NCBI GenBank assembly: GCA_964019155.1
Contig: OZ025242.1
Coordinates: forward strand, 70,638,596 to 70,702,595
Length of the DNA stretch: 64,000 nucleotides
DNA from: Osedax fenrisi
Lineage: Eukaryota > Annelida > Polychaeta > Sabellida > Siboglinidae
Reading direction: 5' to 3'
In this document: piece by piece, positions 1 to 11,856 of the stretch
Layout: each line of letters opens with the position of its first letter
Numbering within the stretch: the stretch's first letter is position 1
Translations under genes and position numbers: made by a program
The notes under the pieces: generated by a model
Told to the model about the DNA's origin: nothing
The model's database searches: none
What the model saw: the letters and a program-made list of their open reading frames with translations, nothing else

Positions 1-484
1 ATACTCGAGAGAATATATATATATATATAGTACTACAGTTCTGCTATTAATTAAGTGTCTAAATAATAATAATAATTATTATTCGGTATACCGATTACAA
101 TTAATGCAATACTCTATATAATAGTGTAGATGTTTCGTTTACAGGCCTAGTATAATACCTAATACCCCGTGTATATGTTCCTTTAGAGAATCTATGAAAT
201 AATCGAATACCATAGTTTTATTATAGTATCCTATATTTTATATTATTTATATTTCTAGGCGATAACGACCGAAAACATTAGTATTATTTTGAAGCCCTAA
301 ACCAGAAATCTTTCATTATTTGTAATCATATCTATTTTATTATACACGTAATAAACTTCTAATACAAAATAATGATAGTTATTATTATATGAATTACGAA
401 ATAAAAATCTATATATATATATATTATATAAATATATAAAATTAAGCACCGAACTATATAATGGTTTGTTGGCTAAGTTGGCAG

Positions 485-653
485 AAAGAACACGACGGTA
501 TGCGTGACAACGGGACGACATATCGGAGGACACGACCCTGGAGACTGCGCCGAGATGCTGGCGTTCTCCACTCGGGACATCGACGACATCTTCTCATCAG
601 CACCCGTTATTCTGACGGGTACGGCCGTCAGCTCCTCTAGCCCCATCAGACTC
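485..653 (+). CDS. Unidentified gene, visible exon 1
   Basis: Acceptor ttggcag ends at 484; one base completes a codon, followed by 56 open codons. Donor gtgtac at 654 leaves phase 0. The peptide includes VCVTTGRHIGGHDPGDCAEM and ends near VILTGTAVSSSSPIRL. A donor two bases later (gtacgt) is also possible but breaks the phase of the next exon. Confidence 0.55.
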
Positions 654-2000
654 GTGTACGTTAGTATCGGGTGTGTGTTGTACGCGCGTTTGTATGTGCG
701 TGTATACATCATCGATATAAAGAAAGTATACTTTCTTTATATCGATGGTATACATGCGCACGTAGGCGTTCTGTAACGCGCGCGCGCTCGTATGTGTGAA
801 TGCTATCAGAGCAAATGTACATATGAAATATATGCATTTTCGTGTGAAATATACATGAAATGTATACATGACACGTATACCTGCCATATCATCAAATGTA
901 CATACGAACTATACATGATATGTAAACATGAAATATAAATTACATTTACATAAAATATAATGGAATATATACATGGGCTATACATAAATATACACATGAA
1001 ATATAGTATTCACTATAAACATGATATTTACAGTTGAAATATACATGAAATGTACATGTGAAATTTAAATAAAATGTACTCATGAAGTATATATGAAATG
1101 TACACGAAATATAATGAAATATACACATGCATTATCTATTAAATATATACATGAAATATAGTATTCACTATGAACATGACATGTGAATACATATGAAATG
1201 TACACATTAAATGATCCATTATATCCTAGTGTATATGTTAATATGTAGTTATAATATCATAAATAAAATATCATTGAATTTATTTGTTATTTATTAAAAT
1301 ATACGAACATAATATACATACATATCATTATATAAACCATTATCATGGTCTACTATCGAGTTGATTATATTGCATGTATATTATGTCTAATACATTATAA
1401 ATTATATGTTATATAATAATTTATTGTTACCATTTATTTATTTTTTATATATTTCTAAATATTTGTTAATTAATTAATTTCGTGTATTTCTGTATTATTA
1501 TTTATTATAGTATTTACTATATATAGTATATTAAATATCCGTACATTCGTGTATTTTATAACAGTATTAGTTTGTATTACTGCATACACAGTATACTATA
1601 CGCTACGATATCATAAAACAATAGGACATGGAAATATCATTCTATATTGCCTTACAGTTATATACATTTAAGGTAATAAATCCGAAAACGCGTGAAGGTG
1701 ATAAATATAATCTATATTTAGATTATTAATAAGTTAATAAAACACAAATCTCCCTACTATTTGCAGGTGTATGTCAATAAATCACTAGGACATTATTTAA
1801 GGACATTATTTAAAGGTATTATATTTATTCTTGGTAGATAATATCATATTTATATAGTTTATATATTAAAACAAGTATTAATATAATATTAGTATTCATG
1901 AGTTAATAATAATTATTCTATTATTTGTTAATAATACTATTATATATATATATATATATATATTATAATATTATTGTTAACAAATAATACAATATGTATA

Positions 2001-2035
<35 letters not shown>

Positions 2036-2613
2036 TATATACAAATTAATCGTATTAATATATAATGTAATATCGTATACATGGAGCGAAGTTGATCCAT
2101 GTCTATGTATAATATAAACCGTTGACAATCAGAACGCGAGAATCAGCGAGAAGAGTAAACACGTAATGCGGATGAACGTGATACCCGTAGAGAAGTGGAT
2201 AACTAAATACATGATCTACAACCACAACCGTTAGTGTACACACTGTCTGAACACCTATCTGATCACTAGGGGGTAGTACTAGTGGTCACCGGCAGGTCCC
2301 TTTTTAAGGGGTATTTTGTGGGAAATGCCCCCCACTGTAATGTTTTACCCACATTATAAATTTGTGCCCATGAAAAAATTATATTTTTTTCATAATCTTA
2401 TTTATTTATTATAAATCAGTAGATGTATTTTAATAGATAGTTTTTCATATACATTTAAATAAAATAATTATTTTATAACCCCCCCCCCACTTTAAACCTT
2501 GATATTGTATGAGGTATTGGATATAATCGTACGTATACGTACGATTATAGTGTAATAAACATACATGTATACAGTCTAGGAATGGTAACTTAATAGTGTA
2601 ATAGAAATAGTTG

Positions 2614-2657
<44 letters not shown>

Positions 2658-4644
2658 CTTTATTTAGTATTACATGAGAATAGATTTAATATATATTTTA
2701 GATACCTCATATAGTTAACCGTTAAAATATAGGTTATAGTTAATGGTATTATAGTTAAATACGTTAACGTAATTTCGCGGATAAAATTAACTTTATATTT
2801 CATCTTATCAGAAAAAATTTTAAATTAAATAGACAATCTATATTTGAAATCTAATTTATTATGTGAAGTGTCTATAAATCTATGCTATACGATACGATAT
2901 CATTTATTGATTATATTATATAATATAGTTGTAGTATATTTAATATAAAATATTAATTTTGAAATTATTATACTTTCAGATAAATTATATATAATTGATA
3001 TTATTACATATGTTATTATTATATACGTATAGGCCTACCTTAATCACATCCATAATATTATTATCATCATCATCATCAGTGTTATCATTAGCATCACCTT
3101 CACAACCACTATCACCATCATTATAAGCATTAGATTATCATAATTATTATCACAATAATATAATATTCTTATTCATCTCTAAAAAGTAAATTATATCTTT
3201 TAGTTGATACCCTTATCAATTAAATACATCTGCTATCATTTCACTCACTAACAATTGGATATCCTTTAATGATATTCATATATTTTCTCTATTAATATAA
3301 TTAAATTACACCTACCCTAAAACTTTCTCTTCGATTAAGTGTACGAGGTGATGATATTGCTTTTATAGTTAAATATAATCTATCCTATAATGTCATATTA
3401 AAGCCCAGTAACTTTCATATATTCTATTGTCTTTTGCTTTACTTAAAAATATCAAACTCTACTATATAGTATATATAAATTACAATTAATATGTATATAC
3501 TGACCTCCTATACAATCATGTACAATTTTCTTAAACAGTTTACTGATATATAATATACTGACCTCCTATACAATCATGTACAATTTTCTTAAACAGTTTA
3601 CTGATATATAATTTACTGACCTCCTATACAATCATGTACAATTTTCTTAAACAGTTTACTGATATATAATTTACTGATCTCATCCATTCTTTTGACTCAT
3701 CAAATTATGTGATAATCGGTGATTTTACCCACGACTTTGGCTCTAATGAATCATTCACTAATATAATTAAAAACTACGTTACTTTCCCAACATGTAAACC
3801 AACTAACTTAATATTACAAATAATATAGGTTAATAGCCTACTAGATCTTATTATTACTTTTCACTATTCATCATTCTAGATTACAAAATAACTTGTAGTT
3901 TTTAACTAATAACAGATCATTATTCTATTAAATTTTCTTTAAATATTAAAATGCCTGCTCCGAAACTTATTTTTACATAAGTTTACGAAATTATTTAATT
4001 TATTTAAATTTAATTTATTATCTTCTGTAAATCTTGCACCAATTTCACCAATTTATTTTAATATAGTATGTATTAATAACTAAATACTTATGCCCCAATC
4101 CATATCATTAACATTGTACCTAAACATAATGTTCCTTGGTTTATTGCGAGAATTTCTCCGATCAAATGATCTTATTGTAATGCTGAAAGGAAATATAAGG
4201 CTAACAAAAACTCTGATACTTATACAGATTTCCTCTTTTATCGTAAATATTATAATTAAACCATCCTAAAAGCTAAATAGCAATATTACCGTAATGCAAC
4301 TGACAATCAATCTGGTAACTCTAAAGTATTCTATTGTATCACTGAAAATTGAATTTATAGGAAAAAACTAATAAGTATCTAGCTTTTCTTTATAACATAA
4401 TTTGTAATAATTTCCTCAACAAATATTCTAATAAATAATATAAACGTGTTATCAAATTAAAAATAAATTATATAATATTACTATATTCTATTTACCTACT
4501 CCCATACAATCGCAAACCAATATAAATTATCATCTATATTCCTTTAATATTCCTACAACAGTTGAAGTCTAAATTTTTTAATAAAATCAAACACTTAATG
4601 TAAAAATATCCCTATCCCTTTATCCAATATGAAAACATTCTCAA

Positions 4645-4678
<34 letters not shown>

Positions 4679-6208
4679 CCATACAAGTATTTCAAATAAT
4701 AAACTCAATTAATTCTAACACATTCCCTCATTGTTATAAAAATGCATTGATTATTCCTATTCTTAACAATCTAACCTCGATAATAAAATATTACTTAATG
4801 ATATGTAAACATCTAACTGATAATCTTCTAAATAATAATCTATATTATGCAAACCAACATGCCTATAGGCCACCACACTTAACTAAAACTACACTTAATA
4901 TGATCACTGATTCGATACTGAACTCCCTTGATAATAACTATATAGCACAATAATTATTGTTTGATTTATCAGCATTTGATACAATTGATCATAATATTCT
5001 TGTTATTCGGTTAGCTGATATTTTATACAATGCTATATCACATTTATTAGAGTTAACTTGAATATAGGTGTTATTGTATATTAATTAATGACAGTATGTC
5101 TGAAGTTGACATGTTAACATATGGTACACCTCGAGGTAGTGTACTTAGCCCATTATTATTATTAATATATAGGTCAATTTATATAGGTAGCCTACCTATT
5201 AGTCAATTACAACTCATTTATTAATAATTTCATAATATTAAAAACACAATTTACGCCGAAGACATACAAATACTATACATTATCACTTTCCTATTAGTCA
5301 CATACTTCACATAACAATTACCTCTCTAGCTGCTTTAGTATACTAAATAACTGGCTATTATATATATAAGATATTTTAATTATTTTAATTATAACATATG
5401 TTATATTATTACTAAATAACTTACTACTAAACGCTAGTAAAAAATTGAACTTATTAATATTTGACCCTCAACAACAACTATTCCTACTGTATTTTTTAGA
5501 TAAAACTCTAATTCATCCTATACACAGTAACACATATGGGTTTTATTTCTGACGAAAAACCAACGTTTATACTATAGATAAAAGTTATCTATACATCATC
5601 TAATATTGCACTCTATATAGTATGTATAATATATCAAGCCCGCAAAATTCACATCCATTAACATATTTTCTCCCAATTAGACTATATTTACTAATTTACA
5701 ATTTGAAACCAACCAATCAATCAATGAATCAATCAAAAATAATCATTATATTCACAATCAAATTAGCACCACCATCACTATTTCAATAGCATTACAAGCA
5801 CATCCCAGTAGCAACCAGTACACCCCACTCCATCACTACGCAGGCAAGAGGAGCGCAAACACTATCACCGCGATAATAATGGTGGATCGTAGCAGTCATC
5901 ACATCAAACCATTCCAGCACCATAGTCAACCCGACACCGCGAAACCGGGTCAACACGCCCGCACCGCTAGCCGAGCGACGCCCGCATACCGCAGCCAATA
6001 CGGAGACGTACATCTAGGTCATCGTCACCGCGGCGACGACGACGACGCGGGCACGAAGTACGGCTTCGTAAAGAAACGCGTTCTGCACTTCGACCCGAAA
6101 CTTATTCTGAACTTTAGTCCGGTACATACTAGAGACTACGAGGAAATATATTACAAGTAAGCGCATACAACTCGCTTAGATACCTGGTAATAATATGTAT
6201 GTATTTAT

Positions 6209-6278
<70 letters not shown>

Positions 6279-8891
6279 TCTTATATAACTATTCTAACAA
6301 TATACAAGATTAATTTATTAAAAATATAAATATAAAAGTTATGATTCACTATAGCGTACTAAAGCATACACCACGCACAGCAAGCGATACTGGGTATCGA
6401 AGCTGAAGATAAGGCTAACGCAGAACATGAATACACTGATGTCAGACGCCGGTTTCAAGTTCACGGTGCAGACTTTCAACGCTAGTGTCGCGTCGTATTA
6501 TAAAGAGGTATGACGTCACGCATCGGTGAGGAGGCTACACTTCACTAGCGTATTGCACACTTCACTCGCGAATATTCCATACTATTCGCGAATATTGCAC
6601 ACTATTCGCGAATATTCCACACTATTCGCGAATATTCCAAACTATTCGCGTATATTCCAAACTATTCGTGAATATTCCACACTTCATTCGAATATTGCAC
6701 ACTATTCGCGAATATTTCACATTATTCGCGAATATTCCATACTATTCGCGAATATTACACACTATTCGCGAATATTCCACACTATTCGCGAATATTGCAC
6801 ATTATTCGCGAATATTCCACACTATTCGCGAATATTCCACACTATTCGCGAATATTCCAAACTATTCGCGTATATTCCAAACTATTCGTGAATATTCCAC
6901 ACTTCACTCGAATATTGCACACTATTCGCGAATATTTCACATTATTCGCGAATATTCCATACTATTCGCGAATATTCACACTATTCGCGAATATTCCATA
7001 CTATTCGCGAATATTGCACACCATTCGCGAATAATAATCGCGGTTTTATCAAATATGTGTGATGTTTGCGAATATTCATAAATGTGGGCCAAATCATAAT
7101 TTCGTCAATTAAATCATGTAATAGAATTATAATTATCATTATCATTATTTCATAGAGGAAAGTCTCTGATTACCGACCCCTAAATGATTATTTGTAATAA
7201 CTTATTCAATATTATATATATTTATCTGAAATTTTGTAATTAGGGAAATATTATGGCAATGAATAATATGGATATTTTAAATTTTTAATATAATTATATT
7301 TACAAGAATAAACAGGGGGGTCGGTAATCGGATACATGTGCCTAATACCGACCCCCTTCTCTTATTAGTATTATAATATCCAATAAAAATAGTAAATATA
7401 CATAAATATAATTAATTATAACATGCACACAATTTATTTTTTATTGAATTTATGTTTTATAGTAATATTACATTTAAATTTAAACTTTATAGTAATTATA
7501 TTAAAATAATGTATATTATTATTTACTATTTATTTATTAATCAGTATGTATATAATCAACAGTAATCATGAATCCTAAATCTATAATGATACAATCTCTA
7601 TTAATGATACAAAAACAACTTACGACATATTTTAAAGTAAAACAAGGATCTATTTTGATTGGATATTATAAACCACATGGGGTCGGTATTAGGTTAATTT
7701 AGGGGGTCGGTAATAGGAAAATCATATAGGTTGCTATAATTAAGATATATTAGTTAATAGTTATTCAAATTAAATTATTTTTTAACAGTTATAAAAATTG
7801 TATTGATCTGCAATATTATGCTCAGTATTAAGTTTTCTATTAATTAATAAAATATTTACAATGATTTAAAAAAAGTTATTATTCAAATATGTAAAAAGTA
7901 AAAAATAATATTAAATTTTATCAAATAACAATTGTAGGATTGAATATTTTTTAAAACAAAATAGTTATTCATATTTATCATTAAATTACTAACAGTTCAT
8001 GTATATATCATTTTTTGATATCTCTTATAGTTAATGAGATACGAGAGGTGGTCGGTATTAGGAGGGGGTCGGTAATCGGAGACTTTCCCTATTTCTATTA
8101 TTTATAATTTATTATCTTCATAAGAAGTGTTTCATATCATTAATTTGTATTTAAATAAAAATAAAGGTTACAATATATCCATGCCATAAAAAAATGTGTA
8201 ATTTAAAATTATGGAATTTAAAATTATACGCCTATTTTCAAGTTCAAAGTCATACATAAGAACATATCAACAACCATAAGACGAGCAACAACAACAATAA
8301 CACCACCGACTGTAATATATACTGTGAGTACTCTAAAAGTACCCGACAAGAAAAAGGCGAATATATCTACTAGTGTTCGTATATATTATGATATATATAT
8401 ATATATATTGAACTGCCTGTGTGGCTCAGTGGCTAAGGCGTCAGACACACAAGCAGTAGGACACGGGTTCGACCCTCGTCCGGACCATTAATTAATTATA
8501 TAAAATGGGTCTTACAATATTATTTAGAAGTGATCTTATATAATTGTGTATACATAAATGATCGGCTCTCGTTAAAACCATGGATGCATTAACACGAGAG
8601 CGGCTTCGAAGGGACATTAGAGCCATACATGGTTATAAGTGAAAACTTCATCTAAGTTCCTGGATGGGATGAGAGGACTCCACCAAATAAAAATAACAAT
8701 ATATGTTAAATGACAAATAACTGATATTTGAAGGTTATAGAAAGTTAAATACAATGGAGGGTAAATATAATCCTTACAGCGTATCACGAATACCAAACAT
8801 GAGTAGTCATTTACTCAAAGTATATGTAGATTAATGACCTAGTCATTTATTCAAAGTATATGTAGATTTATGACCTAGTCATTTACTCAAA

Positions 8892-8929
<38 letters not shown>

Positions 8930-9809
8930 TTGTATCAAAAGCTGCATATAAGTCTAGTGGTATCAGTTGGCAGCGGGTATCTTTCGTAAGTGAACACTAT
9001 AAGTTGACGATCATATTTAGCGAGACTGTTTTAGTTGTACCTAGTTGTACGTTTCCATACTACAGGTGCTAGCGGTGGTGATCTCTCTATGCAGTGCTGT
9101 GTTCCTAGTGATGTTTTGTCTGGTTAGTGACATAGGTAGTCAATCAAATCGTGCATTCATTATATATAATGATTAGGTTATATGTTAGGATAATATTTAT
9201 ATAACATTATATCTAACATTATAATAAATAACTATAGTTATTTATTATAATTGTTGATATAATGTTATATACATATTTTCCTAACACGATGACCTAATCA
9301 TTATTATAAGTAATGCTAAATATGTATACATATTTATAATAACTATAGTTATTTCTTATAAATCTGTTGAGCGATATTTTATTTAAGCAAATATAACCAA
9401 AATATATATTCGAAAGTATAAATATTGCTCACGATAACATCGTTTACAGTAACCGTATATTTAAACGACAAATATTCGAAAATAAAATAAATTATATAGT
9501 AAAATTATAAACTAATAAAAATCTATACATACATATGAACATAATATACAAAATATATCTAAATATATTACAATTTTTAACTAAAGCGAATTAATTAATA
9601 ACATATACAAACTTTAATTTTTAAATAAATATTATAATATCACATATTTAATGAAATATTAAAGCCGTGACTTGATGTTCTAGGTGATATTCGTGATCGC
9701 CGAACTACTGTGTAAGAAAGGGGGAACCGCCCACCTGTTCGTGAGAAGTCATTGCGCCAAGGTGACCCCCTGGTACGGGGGTGACCTACCTCTTCAGCAC
9801 GACTTCTAG
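485..9809 (+). CDS. Unidentified membrane protein gene, 3' six exons (partial)
   Basis: Spliced model of six exons: 485-653, 2133-2229, 5844-6156, 6381-6507, 9066-9122 and 9684-9809. All introns have GT and AG ends, and the phases (2 in, then 0, 1, 2, 0, 0) match at each join, giving about 296 residues to a stop. In order: a region with two cysteines and VILTGT (residues 2-57), a basic stretch (58-90), a His/Arg/Asp-rich low-complexity part (about 90-150), a conserved-looking segment (150-236), a hydrophobic stretch made by exons 5 and 6 (237-264), then a basic tail with CKK. This fits a single-pass protein with a short cytoplasmic tail (inference). The start lies left of the window, and exons may be missed in the long introns. 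AATAAA occurs at 10256. I do not recognise the family. The exons are GC-richer than their introns. Confidence 0.6.
710..747. repeat. Perfect 38 bp palindrome
   Basis: Arms 710-728 and 729-747 are exact reverse complements with no loop, centred on GTA|TAC. It lies about 55 bases after the exon 1 donor. Confidence 0.9.
815..1215. repeat. Degenerate ACATGAAATATAC-type tandem repeat
   Basis: The words ATACATGAAAT, TACATGAAATG and ACATGAAATATA recur about twenty times with irregular spacing. Short open frames here are by-products of the repeat. Confidence 0.6.
2133..2229 (+). CDS. Unidentified gene, visible exon 2
   Basis: Acceptor gttgacaatcag, donor gttagt. Only phase 0 is open: 32 codons plus one base, with peptide pieces NARISEKSKHVMRM and VEKWITKYMIYNHN. 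Both neighbouring frames have stops, which supports the reading. Confidence 0.55.
2290..2520. repeat. Dispersed repeat, copy 1
   Basis: The words GGTGTATTTTGTGGG/GGGTATTTTGTGGG, a ttttaccCAC or ttttgtCCCC block, and TTTTTCATATACA followed by AAATAATTATTTT occur in the same order here and at 48108-48310. A diverged dispersed repeat is likely; its class is unknown. Confidence 0.5.
2523..2548. repeat. Perfect 26 bp palindrome
   Basis: ATAATCGTACGTA is followed directly by its reverse complement. Confidence 0.85.
2549..3249. other. AT-rich intron DNA with (TA)n and (ATC)n
   Basis: Holds a (TA)n tract at about 2620-2652 and a short imperfect ATC/ATT trinucleotide run at about 3058-3125. No gene or recognisable element is seen. 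Confidence 0.4.
3250..5650 (+). pseudogene. Decayed CR1/L2-group retrotransposon
   Basis: Scattered frames on the plus strand still spell non-LTR retrotransposon pieces. Near 3674-3800 an endonuclease-like IIGDF motif is followed by SNESFTNIIKNYV. Near 4747-4990 there is reverse-transcriptase text: QHAYRPPHLTKTTLN, then LLFDLSA-FDTIDHNIL. Near 5130-5165 GTPRGSVLSPLLL corresponds to motif B (usual GVPQGSVLGPLL), and near 5250 a degraded YAED replaces YADD. Many stops and frameshifts make it dead. A (TA)n tract interrupts it at about 4648-4678, and a 58 bp unit is triplicated inside it. Confidence 0.75.
3498..3671. repeat. Three tandem copies of a 58 bp unit
   Basis: Units start at 3498, 3556 and 3614 with the word tactgacctcctatacaatc and are nearly identical. 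58 is not a multiple of three, so each extra copy shifts the frame of the surrounding retroelement. Confidence 0.9.
5844..6156 (+). CDS. Unidentified gene, visible exon 3
   Basis: Acceptor cactacgcag (start phase 1, matching exon 2), donor gtaagc. It has 103 codons plus partial codons: a His/Gln/Arg-rich part, then DDDDAGTKYGFVKKRV and LILNFSPVHTRDYEEIYY. An opposite-strand frame at 5792-6013 is a shadow. The N-terminal half is low in complexity and the exact start is less certain. Confidence 0.55.
6215..6272. repeat. (AC)n/(TA)n microsatellite
   Basis: A short CA run passes into about 50 bases of pure TA inside the intron between exons 3 and 4. Confidence 0.9.
6381..6507 (+). CDS. Unidentified gene, visible exon 4
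   Basis: Acceptor ccacgcacag; the first base C completes the AA of exon 3 to Asn. Donor is GAG|gtatga. Open for 42 codons, with peptide pieces KRYWVSKLKIRLTQNM and SDAGFKFTVQTFNASV. Good phase match on both sides. Confidence 0.6.
6545..7032. repeat. 20 bp minisatellite with TTCGCGAA core
   Basis: About 24 copies of ACTATTCGCGAATATTSCAC. Most contain the 8 bp palindrome TTCGCGAA; some copies have TTCGTGAA or TTCGCGTA. A block near 6640-6730 is repeated near 6850-6945, so higher-order copying occurred. It starts about 40 bases after the exon 4 donor. Open frames of 79-137 codons across it are by-products. Confidence 0.95.
7155..8089. mobile_element. TA-flanked GGTCGGTAAT element, copy 1
   Basis: About 935 bp with terminal inverted repeats (gaggaaagtctctgattacc at the left, the complement ggtaatcggagactttccc at the right), flanked by TA on both sides. 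The motif GGGGGTCGGTAAT or GGGGGTCGGTATTAGG recurs inside both ends and twice near 7314-7362. No open frame is present, so it is non-autonomous. Closely related to 20905-21865. The TA target fits Tc1/mariner-like or ISL2EU-like transposition, but the superfamily is not settled. Confidence 0.8.
8415..8702 (+). mobile_element. tRNA-derived SINE, copy 1 (full head)
   Basis: The head has a pol III A box (TGGCTCAGTGG, 8422-8432) and B box (GGTTCGACCC, 8466-8475), and ends ccggacca like a tRNA. A unique body of about 200 bp follows, containing ctctcgttaa and its complement ttaacacgagag, and the tail is AT-rich (aaataaaaataacaatat). The body recurs at 11857-12058 and 37081-37345. Acceptor-stem pairing is poor, so this is a SINE head rather than a working tRNA. 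Confidence 0.85.
8820..8935. repeat. Tandem ~40 bp repeat and (TA)n
   Basis: The word gacctagtcattta(c/t)tcaaagtatatgtaga-type unit occurs three times, the last passing into about 40 bases of TA. Confidence 0.6.
9066..9122 (+). CDS. Unidentified gene, exon 5: membrane helix, first part
   Basis: Acceptor catactacag, donor gttagt. Nineteen codons, phase 0 at both ends, reading VLAVVISLCSAVFLVMFCL. This is uniformly hydrophobic. The other phases give either stops or a hydrophilic peptide that does not join the next exon. Confidence 0.55.
9365..9490 (+). repeat. Dispersed repeat (partial), related to 11275 and 26205
   Basis: The words attcgaaagtataaatattgct, cgataac and acagtaaccgta occur in the same order as in 11275-11470, and inverted at 26205-26400. 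Confidence 0.5.
9684..9809 (+). CDS. Unidentified gene, last exon
   Basis: Acceptor ttgatgttctag. Phase 0 continues the hydrophobic run (VIFVIAELL), then CKKGGTAHLFVRSHCAK and a stop at 9807-9809. An alternative splice at AAG|gtgacc (9762) cannot be excluded, which would move the C-terminus further right. AATAAA lies at 10256. Confidence 0.5.
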   Translation: MIFVIAELLCKKGGTAHLFVRSHCAKVTPWYGGDLPLQHDF

Positions 9810-10269
9810 TCGCGCATCGTCTCGACCAATCGGCGACGAGAATACAATCGCATCACCCGCGCGCATCGATATCAAGCCATATCTACTCACATACATATAT
9901 CGATGTGGCGGCCTACATATCTATTTCTATATTGATAAGGAACTACCGAAGTATGATCGTCGTTACACTACGACGAAATCTAATCATTATATAATATAAT
10001 TAATGGCATAATATTACGTAATACGTGTATCGTAGATATCGTGAATATTCGTCCTACACATTTCGTACGTCGCACTATAGTATACACCGTACAACATATA
10101 GTACCGACATATAGTATACACCGTATACGGTCTCCTCGAACGCGCGGCCTAACACGTCCGGCGGTGTATTGTTTATATTATTTTATTTATAAAACTGGCG
10201 TCCAATATTATTGAAAGCGTTGAGAAAATGTTCAAAGTTATATTCGAGATTTGATAATAAAAAATTATA

Positions 10270-10318
10270 AATTTAAATGTTATTTTTCATTATAATAGGT
10301 AAGTCTAGAATATATTAA

Positions 10319-10362
<44 letters not shown>

Positions 10363-11274
10363 TTCGTATCAAATGGTAACTATAGGGTTTAATATAAAAT
10401 GATACTTCATACTATGCACTTTGTAATATAGTAATAGCCTACTTACTTTATACTTTATACTTTATACTCTATAACCTATAGACTATAGACTATTGGTAAC
10501 TATAGTATGAAAAGTGAAATCGACTAAATAAATGATTCTGTTTTACGGAATACACGATATCAGATTGCCGAACTTTCTAGTGATATATTTAGTCAATGAA
10601 TACTCTTAAAACATACATTCATGTTGTTGTGTTAATCTTTGTTCCTCATACAGTACATGGAACTAACATAGCTAATTATGAATATCGTATATATTAACAT
10701 ATAACACATATTATATTATATACTATACATATATATATATTTATATTTTAATATGTAATATTATATAATATTATTAGCTAACATAATCTATAGACCCTTT
10801 CAAATTATACTTTGTTTTACTAATAAAAATAAAGTTATATTACTTATAAGTTTAGTACAAATAGAAGCAGAATTCATTAAATCTCTACTCGGTCAGGCTT
10901 AAGATACCTGTATAGGTACATGTACAGGTATATAAGTGCTGAGTAAGTTAGTGGCATTACTATAGGTTACTTCAGCTCGAACACGTCGTCCACTTTAATA
11001 AATCGTATAACCTAATACTTCGTGAATCTATTATAATGTATAAACAAATGTACTATTGTACTTTATGTTAATATCTTATAGTAATGTATTATAGTAATAT
11101 ATGTTATGTTAATGTCTTATAGTAATATATCTTATAGTATTAAACTTATAGTACTATCTCATAAGTTATTAAGTTAGACTACGTTGACTCTTTTCCCAAA
11201 TGTATGTTAATCATTTAATTTATGTTCAACTCGAAAAGTGTTCATAAATATAATACCGTCAGTGTATTATTAAT
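10270..11274. other. AT-rich intergenic DNA, no gene seen
   Basis: Contains (TA)n near 10325-10360 and short direct repeats such as actttatactttatact (10440-10470). No coding block or recognised element is seen. Confidence 0.4.
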
Positions 11275-11470
11275 TTAGTTTATTGATTGATAATTTATTT
11301 ATTCAAATACAGAGTCGTAATATATATTCGGAAGTATAAAGTATAAATATTTGCTAACGATAATAACGTTATAGAACAAAGATTAATACGAAATTAAAAA
11401 TGTTAAATAAATTAAAACGTTTTACAGTTACCGTAAAAATAAATGAAAAATAATCGAAAATAGATTTAGA
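11275..11470 (+). repeat. Dispersed ~190 bp repeat
   Basis: Runs from ttgattgataatttatt through agtataaatatttgctaacg to aaaacgttttacagttaccg. The same words, reversed, lie at 26205-26400, with a shorter copy at 9365-9490. Class unknown. Confidence 0.65.
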
Positions 11471-11856
11471 TTTGTTGTATATACACAAATATTTGTTATA
11501 TAAATAGTATTAGTAAGACATCAACTACCTTATTCTATCATTATTTTACTTGGATGATGGTATGATCATAGGAAACATTAAGTGGTTACTAAGTTAACTT
11601 TACGCGTAGATTTTCCTGACTTTTATTAATTTACACTTTTAATTCAATATTACTAAATATGGAATTAGTGACGCATGCTTCGATGGTGATGACGCATGCT
11701 TCGAAACTTCACCAGATGAATTTCTTGAATCCGTAAATTAGATAAGTGGTGAGTTTATCAATTTTCGGATTATAAGAAGAAGGAATTCAATAATTATTAC
11801 TGAAGTAATCCTTTTTATATTAAAAATAAATTAAATAAATTAACATTTATTAAAAT

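Larger units (their letters stand above)
654..2132 (+). other. Intron with palindrome and degenerate repeats
   Basis: No open coding block with splice sites is seen. It holds a 38 bp perfect palindrome (710-747), a degenerate ACATGAAATATAC-like repeat (815-1215), plain AT-rich DNA (1215-1930) and (TA)n tracts near 1940 and 2000. Confidence 0.5.

Noticed and set aside
5792..6013. Minus-strand Val/Gly-rich protein
   Set aside because: Shadow of plus-strand exon 3, which has matching splice phases with its neighbours.
6526..7081. Repeat protein rich in Ile, Arg and Tyr
   Set aside because: Comes from a 20 bp minisatellite; 20 is not a multiple of three, and three overlapping frames look alike.
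8415..8487. A functional tRNA gene
   Set aside because: A and B boxes are good, but the acceptor stem does not pair properly and the sequence is the head of a repeated SINE.
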